Shown here one piece after another: positions 43,047 through 52,247 of a stretch of DNA of 64,000 bases. The stretch comes from Allobosea sp. 67-29 (lineage in GTDB: Bacteria > Pseudomonadota > Alphaproteobacteria > Rhizobiales > Beijerinckiaceae). The stretch is taken from contig NZ_MKSQ01000008.1 in the NCBI RefSeq assembly GCF_001898115.1, positions 309,597 to 373,596 on the forward strand, given 5' to 3'. Each line of letters starts with the position of its first letter. Positions within the stretch are counted from its first letter, which is position 1. The notes under the pieces are model-generated. The model worked only from the letters and a program-made list of their open reading frames with translations. It ran no database searches and had not been told where the DNA came from. Both the position numbers and the translations under genes were made by a program.

Positions 43047-44048
43047 TCAGCCGTCAGCCGGTGCTCTCACGCGCCCGACCTCGATGCCGTTCCAGTTCTT
43101 CAGCACCGCCTCGCGCAGCGGAGCGAAGGCGGCCTGCGTCGGCTCGTCCATGGGCAGGAAGCGGCCGATCAGGGCCGCCAGCGCAACCTCGGCGGCACGA
43201 CCGGCGCCGTCATCGCATTTGAGCGCGATGCCATAGCCCAATTCAGGCAGAGCGGCGCAGTAGACGCCCTCCGCGCCGGTCTTGGTGAAGGCACGGGCGC
43301 CGAGCAGGCCCATCAGCTTCGTGTCGAAACGATCGGTGCCGGCGACCATGAAGGGATGCGCCGCGGCGGCGGCCCGGATGCGGGCGGCCGCCCTGGCGCG
43401 CTCCGGTCCGAAGCCATGGCCCGTGCCGAACCGGGCGAAACCGAGCGCTAGCGCCGTCAGCGGCACAGCATAGGAGGGAATCGAGCAGCCGTCGATGCCC
43501 ATGCGCTCGCTGGAATGCTCCGCGCCGGTGACCTCCTCCAGCGCGCCCCGCACCGCCTGCTGGACGGCGTGGCCCTGCCTGACATAGCCGGCGGGATCCT
43601 CGTCGAGCGCGCAAGACAGGCAGACGAAGCCGGCATGCTTGCCCGAGCAGTTGTTGTTCAGCGCGCTGGGCTCGGCGCCGGACCGCGCGAGAGCGCGCGC
43701 CGCCACCTCGTTCATCGGCCAGTGCGCGCCGCATTCGAGACAGCCGATATCGCGCCCGGCCTTCTTCAGCATGGCGAGCGACGTCTCGGCATGGCGCGGC
43801 TCGCCCGAATGCGAGGAAACGGCGAGCGCGATCTCCGCATCGGTCAGCCCGTAACGGTCGGCGGCGCCGCTCTCGATCAGCGGCAGCCCCTGGATCGCCT
43901 TGACGGCGGAACGCGGAAAGACGGGGCGCGCGACGTCGCCTGCGGAGAACACCACGCCGCCATCGGCGTCGATGACGACCGCCGCGCCGCGATGGCGCGA
44001 TTCGACGGCATTGCCGCGCGTGACTTCGGCGAGGACTGGGTTTTCCAT
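43047..44048 (-). CDS. R. etli-type L-asparaginase II
   Basis: This asparaginase of the AsnA/ReAV type (PF06089), unlike E. coli enzymes, has 333 residues. Counterparts of the R. etli active site are visible, all shifted by one: Ser47 and Lys50 (SAVK), Ser79 (VSSHSGE), and metal ligands Cys134, Lys137 (CSGKH) and Cys188 (DGCSIP). GGAGG sits before the ATG at 44048. It probably hydrolyses asparagine to aspartate and ammonia. It is divergent from an arylformamidase-like gene, 105 bases away. Confidence 0.93.
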   Translation of the reverse strand: MENPVLAEVTRGNAVESRHRGAAVVIDADGGVVFSAGDVARPVFPRSAVKAIQGLPLIESGAADRYGLTDAEIALAVSSHSGEPRHAETSLAMLKKAGRDIGCLECGAHWPMNEVAARALARSGAEPSALNNNCSGKHAGFVCLSCALDEDPAGYVRQGHAVQQAVRGALEEVTGAEHSSERMGIDGCSIPSYAVPLTALALGFARFGTGHGFGPERARAAARIRAAAAAHPFMVAGTDRFDTKLMGLLGARAFTKTGAEGVYCAALPELGYGIALKCDDGAGRAAEVALAALIGRFLPMDEPTQAAFAPLREAVLKNWNGIEVGRVRAPADG

Positions 44049-44153
44049 GGCGACCTCCGCTGCCCGACCGGCAGATGCGCCGCTTTTGCCGCCGGCGACG
44101 CAAGCTGTCAAAAGCGGTGGCGGAAAGCCGCAACTGCTGCCACGGTGCCGCCC

Positions 44154-44993
44154 ATGGATCAGACGACGACCGCCCCCGATTACGAGGCCGAGTACAACAA
44201 TCGGGCCCGCGTGCCGGAGCACCCGGGAATCATCGCTGGCTGGCAGGCCGACGCCGCAGCCTATCGCGCCACGGCGCCGTGCGAGCTCGGCATTCCCTAT
44301 GGCGAGGGCGAGCGCCAGAGCTACGACCTGTTCAAGCCCGAGGCGGCGCGCGGCAACGCCCTGGTCATGTTCATCCATGGCGGCTACTGGCAGGCGCTAG
44401 ACCGCAGCTTCTTCTCGCACATGGCCCGCGGGCTGAACCGGCTGGGGCTGCCCGTCGCGGTCGTCGGCTACGACCTCTGCCCCCAGGTCCATCTCGGCCA
44501 TATCGTATGGGAACTCCAGCAGGCCGCCGCTGCGCTGTGGCGCCGCTATGGTCTGCCGGTGGTCGCGAGCGGGCATTCGGCCGGCGGCCATCTGTCCGCC
44601 TGCACGCTGGCGACCAACTGGCACAATGTCGACCCCGACCTGCCCGACCGGCTCGTCCCGGCGGCCTATGGCATCTCGGGGCTCTACAACCTCAAGCCTC
44701 TGACCGAGACGAGCATCAACACGGCGCTGGGCCTCGACATGGCGGCGGCGGAACGGGAGAGCCCGCTGTTCTGGCCTGCGCCCTCGCGCCTGACGATGGA
44801 CGCCGTCGTAGGCGGCGCCGAGAGCGACGAGTATCACAAGCAGAGCCGCCGCCTCGTCGATGTCTGGGGGCTGGAGGGCGTGCAGACGCGCTACGAGGAA
44901 ATCGAGGGCGCGAACCATTTCACGGTGATCGCCGGCCTGGCCGACCCGGAGAATCCGATGACGCGGCGGATTGCGGCTCTCGCAGGCGCTTGA
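44154..44993 (+). CDS. Arylformamidase (kynurenine formamidase)-like alpha/beta hydrolase
   Basis: This 279-residue serine hydrolase has the HGGYW oxyanion motif (75-79), nucleophile Ser142 in GHSAGGH, a likely Asp in VGGAESDEY and His in EGANHFTVI. HGGYW is typical of the eukaryote-like kynurenine formamidases, but no kyn genes are nearby, so the substrate is open (formamide, ester or similar). It is followed 53 bases on by a stand-alone RAM domain gene. Confidence 0.83.
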   Translation: MDQTTTAPDYEAEYNNRARVPEHPGIIAGWQADAAAYRATAPCELGIPYGEGERQSYDLFKPEAARGNALVMFIHGGYWQALDRSFFSHMARGLNRLGLPVAVVGYDLCPQVHLGHIVWELQQAAAALWRRYGLPVVASGHSAGGHLSACTLATNWHNVDPDLPDRLVPAAYGISGLYNLKPLTETSINTALGLDMAAAERESPLFWPAPSRLTMDAVVGGAESDEYHKQSRRLVDVWGLEGVQTRYEEIEGANHFTVIAGLADPENPMTRRIAALAGA

Positions 44994-45045
44994 TCTTCGG
45001 GCGCCGGGGGTTCTATCCAGACCCATCAGAGTTTCGGAGCGCGCG

Positions 45046-45282
45046 ATGCAGACCTTCTTCGTCGAGATCAAATGCAAGCTCGGCAAGACCTACGAGGTCG
45101 CCAGCGAACTGGCCGACCGCGAGATCGCTTCCGAGATCTACTCGACGGCCGGCAACTACGACATCCTGGCGAAGTTCCATGTCGCGGCGGATGTGGATAT
45201 CGGCCATTTCGTCGCCCAGAAGGTGCAGTCGATCCCCGAGATCGCCGACACGCACACCATCATCACCTTCAAGGCGTTCTGA
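45046..45282 (+). CDS. Stand-alone RAM/AsnC ligand-binding domain protein
   Basis: This is a 78-residue protein made only of the Lrp C-terminal RAM domain (MQTFFVEIKCKLGKTYEV, then GNYDILAKFHV). It has no DNA-binding part, which is normal for this small-molecule sensor family. It may bind an amino acid or dimerise with full Lrp proteins, including the one at 38462. A frame extending to 44971 overlaps the upstream gene. A good terminator follows. Confidence 0.85.
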   Translation: MQTFFVEIKCKLGKTYEVASELADREIASEIYSTAGNYDILAKFHVAADVDIGHFVAQKVQSIPEIADTHTIITFKAF

Positions 45283-45627
45283 GCAGCCCTTCGCGTCTCC
45301 GAGCCCAGTCGCGAGCCGCCTCCTCGTAAGGCGGCTTTTCGAAAGCGCGGTCCCGCCCTTTCCGGGCTTTCGTCGCTTTCCCGAGTCATTTCCGTGACTT
45401 GGCTGCGAGGCCTCTCATGCCGATTCAATGACTTGCCAAAGTGATTCAAGTCCTGACGGTCCCGCGCCGCGAGCGGAGCTGCGCTGGAGGTCGAAAGCCC
45501 GGGAGAACCGCGTCCCAGGCAGCATGTCTTTGCGCGTCAGCAAGGCACCCGGCCGCCTTGCGACGGCTTGACGGCATGGGGCCTTTCGCGCGACCAGCAT
45601 CCTTCGGACTGCAGGGACCCTCGCGCC
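45283..45627. other. Intergenic stretch before malic enzyme
   Basis: These 345 bases contain the terminator at 45314-45340 and a 15-base word, CAAAGTGATTCAAGT (45437-45451), that also occurs in the gp11 leader. No promoter boxes for maeB could be fixed with confidence. A long open frame on the minus strand here is a GC artefact. Confidence 0.5.
45314..45340 (+). terminator. Intrinsic terminator after the RAM gene
   Basis: AGCCGCCT, a 7-base loop (CCTCGTA), AGGCGGCT and then TTTC form a perfect 8-base stem with a T tail. It ends the arylformamidase-RAM transcript. Confidence 0.82.
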
Positions 45628-47928
45628 ATGAAAAGCACGCTCTCCACCGATCTGCGCTCGGGCGCCCTCGTCTATCACCGGCAGCCGCGCCCCGGTAAGC
45701 TCGAGATCCAGGCGACGAAGCCGCTCGGCAACCAGCGCGACCTGGCTCTCGCCTACTCGCCCGGCGTCGCCGCCGCCTGCGAGGCGATCGTCGACGATCC
45801 GGCGGAAGCGGCCGAACTCACCTCCCGCCAGAACCTCGTCGCCGTCGTCACCAACGGCACCGCCGTGCTCGGCCTCGGCGACATCGGCCCGCTGGCCTCG
45901 AAGCCGGTGATGGAAGGCAAGGCGGTCCTGTTCAAGAAATTCGCCGGTATCGACTGCTTCGACATCGAGGTCGAGCAGAAGGACATCGCCAAATTCGTGG
46001 AGGTCGTCGCGGCGCTGGAGCCGACCTTCGGCGGCATCAATCTCGAGGACATCAAGGGCCCGGAGTGCTTCGAGATCGAGGAGCAGCTCAAGGCCCGGAT
46101 GAAGATCCCGGTCTTCCATGATGACCAGCACGGCACCGCGATCATCGTCGGCGCCGCCGTCCTGAACGGGCTCGACCTCGCCGGCAAGAAGATCGCCGAC
46201 GTCAAGATCGTCGTCTCCGGCGCCGGCGCCGCGGCGCTGGCCTGCACCAACCTGCTGGTCGAGCTCGGCGCGCAGCGCCGGAACATCTGGATCACCGACC
46301 TCGAAGGCGTGGTCTACAAGGGCCGCACCGCCCTGATGGATCGCTGGAAGGAGGTCTATGCGCAGCAGACCGAGGCCCGCACGCTGAACGACGTGATCGG
46401 CGATGCCGACATCTTCCTCGGCCTCTCCGCGGCTGGCGTGCTGAAGCCGGAAATGGCCGGGCGCATGGCGCCGAAGCCCCTGATTCTGGCGCTCGCCAAC
46501 CCCAGCCCCGAGATCACGCCGGAGGATGCGCTGGCCGTCCGCCCCGACGCGATGATCTGCACCGGCCGCTCGGACTACCCGAACCAGGTCAACAATGTCC
46601 TGTGCTTCCCCTACATCTTCCGGGGCGCGCTCGACGTGCAGGCGACGACGATCAACGAGGCGATGAAGCTCGCCGCCGTGCGCGCCATCGCGTCGCTCGC
46701 CCGCGAAGCGACGTCGGATGTGGCGGCGCGCGCCTATGGCGGCGAGGCCTCGACCTTCGGCAAGACCTCGCTGATCCCGAATCCGTTCGATCCGCGGCTG
46801 ATCATGCGCATCGCGCCGGCGGTGGCGGAAGCCGCCATGGCCACGGGCGTCGCCCGCAAGCCGCTGGTCGATGTCGAGGCCTATCGCGAACAGCTTTCCC
46901 GCTTCGTCTTCCGCTCCGGCTTCCTGATGAAGCCGCTGTTCCAGCAGGCCAAGGCCGATCCCAAGCGGGTGATCTATGCCGAAGGCGAGGATGAGCGGGT
47001 GCTGCGCGCCGCCCAGGTCGCGCTGGAGGAAGGGCTCGCCGTTCCGATCCTGATCGGCCGCCCCAGCGTGATCGAGACCCGCATCCAGCGCTTCGGCCTG
47101 ACGCTCAAGCCCGGCGTCGATTTCGAGGTGGTGAATCCCGAGGACGACCCGCGCTACCGCGATTACGTCCAGACCTATCTCGACATCGCCGGCCGGCGCG
47201 GCATCACGCCCGAAGCCGCCCGCTCGCTGGTGCGCACCAACAACACCGTGATCGCGGCGCTCGCGGTGGCGCGAGGCGAAGCCGACGCGATGATCACCGG
47301 CCTGGAAGGCCGCTTCATGTCGCGGCTGCGACACATCAAGGACATCATCGGCCTGGCGCCGGGCGTCTGCGACATCGCGGCGATGACGCTGATCATTACC
47401 AACAAGGGCGCCTTCTTCCTCGGCGACACTCATGTGAAGCCCGATCCCACCGCCGAGGAGATCGCCGACATGACCGTGCTGGCGGCAAGCCATGTCCAGC
47501 GTTTCGGCCTGGAACCGAAGATCGCGCTGCTCTCGCATTCGGATTTCGGCGCCGCCGACACGCCGAGCTCGCTCAAGATGCGCAATGCCCTGAAGCTGAT
47601 CCGCGAACGCGCGCCTAATCTGGAATGCGATGGCGAGATGGAAGCCGACACCGCGCTGGTGCCGCTGATCCGCGAGCGCGTCCTGCCCTCCTCGACGCTG
47701 AAGGACATGGCGAACGTCCTGATCTTTCCCAATCTCGACGCGGCCAACATCTCCTACCAGTTCGCCAAGGTGCTGGCCGATGCCCTGCCCGTCGGCCCGA
47801 TCCTGATCGGCACGGCCAAGCCCGCCCATATCCTCACCGGCTCCGTGACAGCACGCGGCGTCGTCAACATGACGGCGGTCGCGGTGGTCGAGGCGCAGGA
47901 GAGCGCTGCTGCGGCGGCGGGCAGATAG
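45628..47928 (+). CDS. maeB: NADP-dependent malic enzyme with C-terminal phosphotransacetylase-like domain
   Basis: MaeB oxidatively decarboxylates malate to pyruvate, linking the TCA cycle to NADPH and pyruvate supply. The 766 residues comprise a malic domain (about 20-160, [21 protein letters not shown]), an NAD(P)-binding domain ([10 protein letters not shown]) to about residue 410, and a phosphotransacetylase-like domain from about 430 ([27 protein letters not shown]). The PTA-like part is usually regulatory in this enzyme. The start is the ATG at 45628; a frame 60 bases longer lacks a ribosome site. Confidence 0.95.
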   Translation: MKSTLSTDLRSGALVYHRQPRPGKLEIQATKPLGNQRDLALAYSPGVAAACEAIVDDPAEAAELTSRQNLVAVVTNGTAVLGLGDIGPLASKPVMEGKAVLFKKFAGIDCFDIEVEQKDIAKFVEVVAALEPTFGGINLEDIKGPECFEIEEQLKARMKIPVFHDDQHGTAIIVGAAVLNGLDLAGKKIADVKIVVSGAGAAALACTNLLVELGAQRRNIWITDLEGVVYKGRTALMDRWKEVYAQQTEARTLNDVIGDADIFLGLSAAGVLKPEMAGRMAPKPLILALANPSPEITPEDALAVRPDAMICTGRSDYPNQVNNVLCFPYIFRGALDVQATTINEAMKLAAVRAIASLAREATSDVAARAYGGEASTFGKTSLIPNPFDPRLIMRIAPAVAEAAMATGVARKPLVDVEAYREQLSRFVFRSGFLMKPLFQQAKADPKRVIYAEGEDERVLRAAQVALEEGLAVPILIGRPSVIETRIQRFGLTLKPGVDFEVVNPEDDPRYRDYVQTYLDIAGRRGITPEAARSLVRTNNTVIAALAVARGEADAMITGLEGRFMSRLRHIKDIIGLAPGVCDIAAMTLIITNKGAFFLGDTHVKPDPTAEEIADMTVLAASHVQRFGLEPKIALLSHSDFGAADTPSSLKMRNALKLIRERAPNLECDGEMEADTALVPLIRERVLPSSTLKDMANVLIFPNLDAANISYQFAKVLADALPVGPILIGTAKPAHILTGSVTARGVVNMTAVAVVEAQESAAAAAGR

Positions 47929-48071
47929 CCTGCCGCCAGCTCCTGACAGCGCCACCCGCGAAACCTTAGTCGGCACACGCTTTTTCCGGCTTGGCAGAAT
48001 GGCCTGGCCGGTCTCTACTTCTGCGAGTCGGGCCACGCTCGCGCCGGTGCCCGGCGCAAGGAGTGGTTGCC

Positions 48072-49673
48072 ATGCTCGACGTCACGCGCCGCCGCGCCCC
48101 TCTGGCGTTCGCCGCCCTGCTGGCGACATTGCGCGGTGCCGCGGCGAACGGAGCGACGATCTTCCACCGCGGCAACGACGGCGATCCGGAGACGCTCGAC
48201 CCGCACCGGACCTCTACCGTGGCCGAAGCGCATCTGCTGCGGGACCTCCGCGAAGGGCTGGTCATCAACAACGTGAAGGGCGAGGTCGTTGCCGGCGTCG
48301 CCGAAAGCTGGACGACCAGCGACGACGGCAGGCTCTGGCGCTTCAGTTTGCGCTCCGATGCCAAATGGTCGAACGGAGAGCCGTTGAGGGCGAGCGACTT
48401 CGTCCACTCCTTCCGGCGGATCATCAATCCAGAGACCGGCGCCAAATACGCCAACCTGCTGTTCCCGATCCGCAATGCCGAGGCGATCCACAAGGCCGCG
48501 ACGGGCTCCGCGCTGGAGGATCTCGGCGTGCGTGCGCCTGACGATCGGACGCTCGAGATCGAACTGGAGCGCCCCACGCCCTATCTGCTCGAACTTCTGA
48601 CGCATCAGAGCGCCCTGCCGGTTCATCCGGCCAGCGCCGCGAAAGCCAGCCTCGCCCCGACCAGCACAGGCAGCTGGATCACCAACGGCGCCTACAGCCT
48701 CAGCGAGTTCGTGCCGAATTCGCATATCCGGCTGGACCGCAACCCGCACTTTCACGACGCAAGCCAGGTGAAGATCGACACCGTCATCTTCTATCCCGCG
48801 CCCGACCTCGCCGCCGCGGCGCAGCGCTTCCTGGCCGGCGAGTTGCAATTGACCACCGATATTCCCGCCGATCAGGTCAAGGAGCTCAGGCGCAAGCTCG
48901 GCGACCAGGTCCAGATCGGGCCTTATCTGGCCACGTATTTCCTGATCCTCAACACCTCGAAGCAACCCTTCGACGACCCGCGGGTGCGCCGCGCGCTGTC
49001 GCTCCAGATCGACCGGGATTTCATCGCCGATGCGATATGGGGCGGCACGATGTTGCCGGCCTATGGCGTGATCCCGCCGCATATCGGCAACTATGGCGAA
49101 CGGGCGGAAATGGATTTCCGCTATGAATCCGGGCTCGAACGCGAGGACGAGGCCAGGCAGCTCCTCGGCGCAGCCGGCTTCGGCAGCGGCATGCCGCTCG
49201 ACATCGAGTTCCGCTTCAACACCACCGACAACAATCGCCGCACCGCCGCCGCCATCGCCGAGCAGTGGCGCGCGATCGGCGTCGAGACGCGCTTCGTCGA
49301 GACGGACTACCGCGCGCACTTCGCCTATCTGCGCAGCGGCGGGGATTTCGACGTCGCGCGCTACGGCTGGATCGGCGACTATTCCGACCCGCAGAATTTT
49401 CTATTCCTGTTCCAGAGCGACAATCCCGGCTTCAACATCGGCAAATACGCCAATCCCCGTTTCGATGCGCTGATGAAGCTCGCCGCCGACGAACTCGACA
49501 TCGCGAAGCGCGCCGCGATCCTGCGCGAGGCCGACAGCATCGTCACCACCGAGCAGCCCTGGATTCCGGTGCTTCACTATTCGACCAAGAACCTGGTTTC
49601 GCCGAGGCTATCGGGCTTCGAGCAGAACCTGCGCGGAGTGGTTCCGACACGTTTCCTCAGCCTTGCAACCTGA
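48072..49673 (+). CDS. Peptide ABC transporter substrate-binding protein (OppA-like)
   Basis: This periplasmic solute-binding protein of family 5 has 533 residues. A short signal peptide (about 1-26, RRRAPLAFAALLATLRGAAA) is followed by the typical GNDGDPETLDPH and LLRDLREGLV. Later come DPRVRRALSLQIDRDFI and GWIGDYSDPQNFL. AAGGAG precedes the ATG. No permease or ATPase genes adjoin, so it must work with a transporter coded elsewhere. The ligand is probably a peptide, but family 5 also includes others. Confidence 0.9.
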   Translation: MLDVTRRRAPLAFAALLATLRGAAANGATIFHRGNDGDPETLDPHRTSTVAEAHLLRDLREGLVINNVKGEVVAGVAESWTTSDDGRLWRFSLRSDAKWSNGEPLRASDFVHSFRRIINPETGAKYANLLFPIRNAEAIHKAATGSALEDLGVRAPDDRTLEIELERPTPYLLELLTHQSALPVHPASAAKASLAPTSTGSWITNGAYSLSEFVPNSHIRLDRNPHFHDASQVKIDTVIFYPAPDLAAAAQRFLAGELQLTTDIPADQVKELRRKLGDQVQIGPYLATYFLILNTSKQPFDDPRVRRALSLQIDRDFIADAIWGGTMLPAYGVIPPHIGNYGERAEMDFRYESGLEREDEARQLLGAAGFGSGMPLDIEFRFNTTDNNRRTAAAIAEQWRAIGVETRFVETDYRAHFAYLRSGGDFDVARYGWIGDYSDPQNFLFLFQSDNPGFNIGKYANPRFDALMKLAADELDIAKRAAILREADSIVTTEQPWIPVLHYSTKNLVSPRLSGFEQNLRGVVPTRFLSLAT

Positions 49674-49826
49674 TCGGGTGCTGGCGGCGCGAAGGCCGCG
49701 GCTCCGCGGCGAACCCGGTCGCCCTGCGCCAGACGCCGGGCCGATTTCCCGGCTTCGCGCTCGCAAGCATTGCCAAGCTTCGCTAGGAAGAAGCCGGTCT
49801 TACCTCCCACAGCAGAGTCCGCATCC

Positions 49827-50684
49827 ATGAGTCGCATCGTCTACGTCAACGGCGCCTACCTCCCGGAGGAAGAGGCCAAGATTTCCGTTTTCGACCGCGG
49901 CTTCATCTTCGGCGACGGCATCTATGAGGTTTCGGCTGTCATCGGCGGCAAGCTGGTCGATTGCGAGGCGCACCTGGCCCGCCTCGAGCGGTCATGCGGC
50001 GAAATCCGCCTTGCCCTGCCCTGGTCGAAGGCCGAGCTCGTCGCTGTTCATGAGGAGCTGATCAAGCGCAACAACCTCGACGAGGGCGGCATCTACCTGC
50101 AGGTCTCGCGCGGCGCGGCCGATCGCGACTTCCCCTTCCCGAAGGATGTCGCGCCCACGCTGGTGATGTTCACCCAGGCCCGCAATTTCGTGAACGCGCC
50201 GGCGGCGAAGACCGGCATCAAGGTCGTCTCGACTCCGGACCTGCGCTGGGCCCGCCGCGACATCAAGAGCGTCAACCTGCTCGCTCCCGTGCTCGCCAAG
50301 CAGTTCGCGCTGGAAAGCGGTGCGCAGGAGGCCTGGCTCACCGAGGACGGCGTGGTGACCGAGGGTGCCTCCTCCACCGCCTGGATCGTCAAGGGCAAGA
50401 CGCTGATCTCGCGCCCGCTCTCCAACAAGGTGCTGCCGGGCATCACCCGCAAGGCCGTGCTGGCCTATCTCGCGGAATCCGGTTTCAGCTTCGAGGAGCG
50501 CGAATTCACGCTGGAAGAAGCGCTCGACGCCGAGGAGGCCTTCATCACCTCCGCGACGAGCCTCGTCATGCCGGTGACGACGATCGACGGCCACACGATC
50601 CATAACGGCGCGCCCGGCCCGACCGCGCAACGCCTGCGCGAGATCTATATCGACTACGCCCGCAAGGGCGGCGTCCTGGGCTGA
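49827..50684 (+). CDS. dat: D-amino acid aminotransferase
   Basis: This is a fold-type IV PLP transaminase, 285 residues. The cofactor lysine is Lys147 (RDIKSVNLL), and family landmarks are VFDRGFIFGDGIYE near the start, GIYLQVSRGAADRDF and TEGASSTAW. It would convert D-alanine and 2-oxoglutarate to pyruvate and D-glutamate for cell-wall synthesis or D-amino acid breakdown. It could instead be a branched-chain transaminase-like member, but the RDIKSVNLL pattern favours D-alanine type. A palindromic repeat follows its stop. Confidence 0.9.
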   Translation: MSRIVYVNGAYLPEEEAKISVFDRGFIFGDGIYEVSAVIGGKLVDCEAHLARLERSCGEIRLALPWSKAELVAVHEELIKRNNLDEGGIYLQVSRGAADRDFPFPKDVAPTLVMFTQARNFVNAPAAKTGIKVVSTPDLRWARRDIKSVNLLAPVLAKQFALESGAQEAWLTEDGVVTEGASSTAWIVKGKTLISRPLSNKVLPGITRKAVLAYLAESGFSFEEREFTLEEALDAEEAFITSATSLVMPVTTIDGHTIHNGAPGPTAQRLREIYIDYARKGGVLG

Positions 50685-50706
50685 GATAGGCCGCTGTGAC
50701 CTTGGC

Positions 50707-50802
50707 GTCATGCTCGCCTTCGCGGCGAGCATCCACGTCTTGAACACCACGCGCGATCAACCAAGCAAAGACGTGGATGGTCGGGACAAGCCCGACCATG
50801 AC
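50707..50802. repeat. 96-base composite palindromic repeat
   Basis: This is a mirror-image element. Outer GTCAT (50707) and ATGAC (50798-50802) enclose hairpins GCTCGCC..GGCGAGC and GGTCGGG..CCCGACC. Between these, ATCCACGTCTT (50731-50741) is repeated inverted as AAGACGTGGAT (50768-50778) around a 26-base centre. It resembles interspersed Rhizobiales palindromes containing GTCATGGTCGGG and ATCCACGTC. It lies between convergent dat and guaD genes and may also end transcription. Confidence 0.75.
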
Positions 50803-50810
50803 GGGTTGCG

Positions 50811-52148
50811 TCAGATGGCTCCTTCCGGGAGTCCCACCCGCTCCCCCATCACATAGGTCGCGACGACATTCCGCTCGTCGCCGAGCGTGACGAGCACGAA
50901 GAGTTCCTCTGCGAGGTCGCGCACCGTTTCCAGGCGATGCGCCATCGCCCGCGTCGCGCCCGTATCGAGCACGACGACATCCGCCTCGCGGCCGGGCTCG
51001 AAACTGCCGATCCAATGATCGAGGCCGAGCGCCACGGCATTGCCGCGCGTGATCGCATGCAGGGCTTCGAAAGCCGGCAGGCTTTGCCCTTGAAGCTGCA
51101 GCACCTTGTAGGCCTCGGCCATCGTCCGGAGCATCGAATAGGAGGTGCCGCCGCCGATATCGGTGGCGACCGCGACCTTCACGCCGCGCTGCCGCGCATG
51201 GGCCCAGTCGAACAGTCCTGAACCCAGGAACAGGTTGGAGGTCGGGCAGAACACCGCGACCGCGCCGGTCTCGGCGAAGGCCTGCCACTCGTTATGCGTC
51301 ATGTGGATGCAATGACCCATCAGGCTCCTCGGCCCGAGCAGACCGTAACCGCGATAGATGTCGGCGTAGTCAGCAGCTTCCGGGTAAAGCTCGCGGGCGA
51401 AGGCGATCTCGGCCCGGTTCTCGTCGATATGCGTTTGGACGTGGCAATCGGGATGCTCGGCTGCCAGCTTCCCGGCTGCCGCCAATTGCTCCGGCGTCGA
51501 GGTGATCGCGAAGCGCGGCGTGATCGCATAGAGCTGCCGACCCTTGCCGTGCCAGCGGGCGATCAGCGCCTTCGAATCGCGATAGCTGCTCTCGGCCGTG
51601 TCGGTCAGCGCTTCCGGCGCGTTGCGGTCCATCATCACCTTGCCGGCGATCATGCGCGTGTTGCGGCGCTGCGACTCCGCGAAGAAGGCTTCCGCCGATT
51701 GCGGGTGGACCGAACAATAGACCGCAGCCGTGGTCGTGCCGTTGGCCAGCAACTCATCGAGGAAAAAGCGTGAGAGTTTCTCGGCATGGCCTTGCTGGGC
51801 GAGCTTTTGCTCCTCGACGAAGGTGTATTTGTTCAGCCACTCCATGAGCTGGGCGCCATAGGAGGCGACGACCTGCGTCTGCGGCATGTGGATATGGGCG
51901 TCGATGAAGCCCGGCATGATCAGATGCGGGCGATGGTCAATGATCTCGGCGCTTGCCGGCAGTGTCCGCAGCAGTTCGCGCGCCTCCCCGGCCGCCTTGA
52001 CCAGCCCGTTCTCGATGATGAGCAAACCGTCCTCGACGAAGCGATGCGCGGCTTCGCCGGCAATCTGCGGATCGTCGACAAACCAGAGCAGACGGCCGCG
52101 CAGGGCACGCGGGGCGGTGGATTCAGTCACGGTCGGCGGCTCCGGCAC
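50811..52148 (-). CDS. guaD: Guanine deaminase
   Basis: This is an amidohydrolase that converts guanine to xanthine, 445 residues. Metal ligands are His85 and His87 (DAHIHMPQ), with later His residues in VQTHIDE and GHCIHM, and Asp in ATDIGGGTS. The sequence has the guanine deaminase pattern MPQTQVVASYGAQLMEWL. It is divergent from xdhA, whose product uses xanthine, so the two act in sequence. The start is the ATG at 52148. Confidence 0.95.
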   Translation of the reverse strand: MPEPPTVTESTAPRALRGRLLWFVDDPQIAGEAAHRFVEDGLLIIENGLVKAAGEARELLRTLPASAEIIDHRPHLIMPGFIDAHIHMPQTQVVASYGAQLMEWLNKYTFVEEQKLAQQGHAEKLSRFFLDELLANGTTTAAVYCSVHPQSAEAFFAESQRRNTRMIAGKVMMDRNAPEALTDTAESSYRDSKALIARWHGKGRQLYAITPRFAITSTPEQLAAAGKLAAEHPDCHVQTHIDENRAEIAFARELYPEAADYADIYRGYGLLGPRSLMGHCIHMTHNEWQAFAETGAVAVFCPTSNLFLGSGLFDWAHARQRGVKVAVATDIGGGTSYSMLRTMAEAYKVLQLQGQSLPAFEALHAITRGNAVALGLDHWIGSFEPGREADVVVLDTGATRAMAHRLETVRDLAEELFVLVTLGDERNVVATYVMGERVGLPEGAI

Positions 52149-52247
52149 AATTCCACATCACATCTGCACCAAATCGAAGCTTCCGGCCAAGCGCGGATCA
52201 TGCCTAATCTGGCGGCATGAAACGGCGAAGCGAGCGGAGCAGGCACG

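Noticed and set aside
45415..48036. Open frame of 873 codons antisense to maeB
   Set aside because: GC-rich codon use leaves antisense frames open. The product has no recognisable domain and is Arg/Asp/Gly-biased, while maeB on the plus strand is intact.
49674..49826. Hairpin GCCGGG..CCCGGC before dat as terminator
   Set aside because: Only 6 bases of stem, no T tail, common by chance at this GC content.
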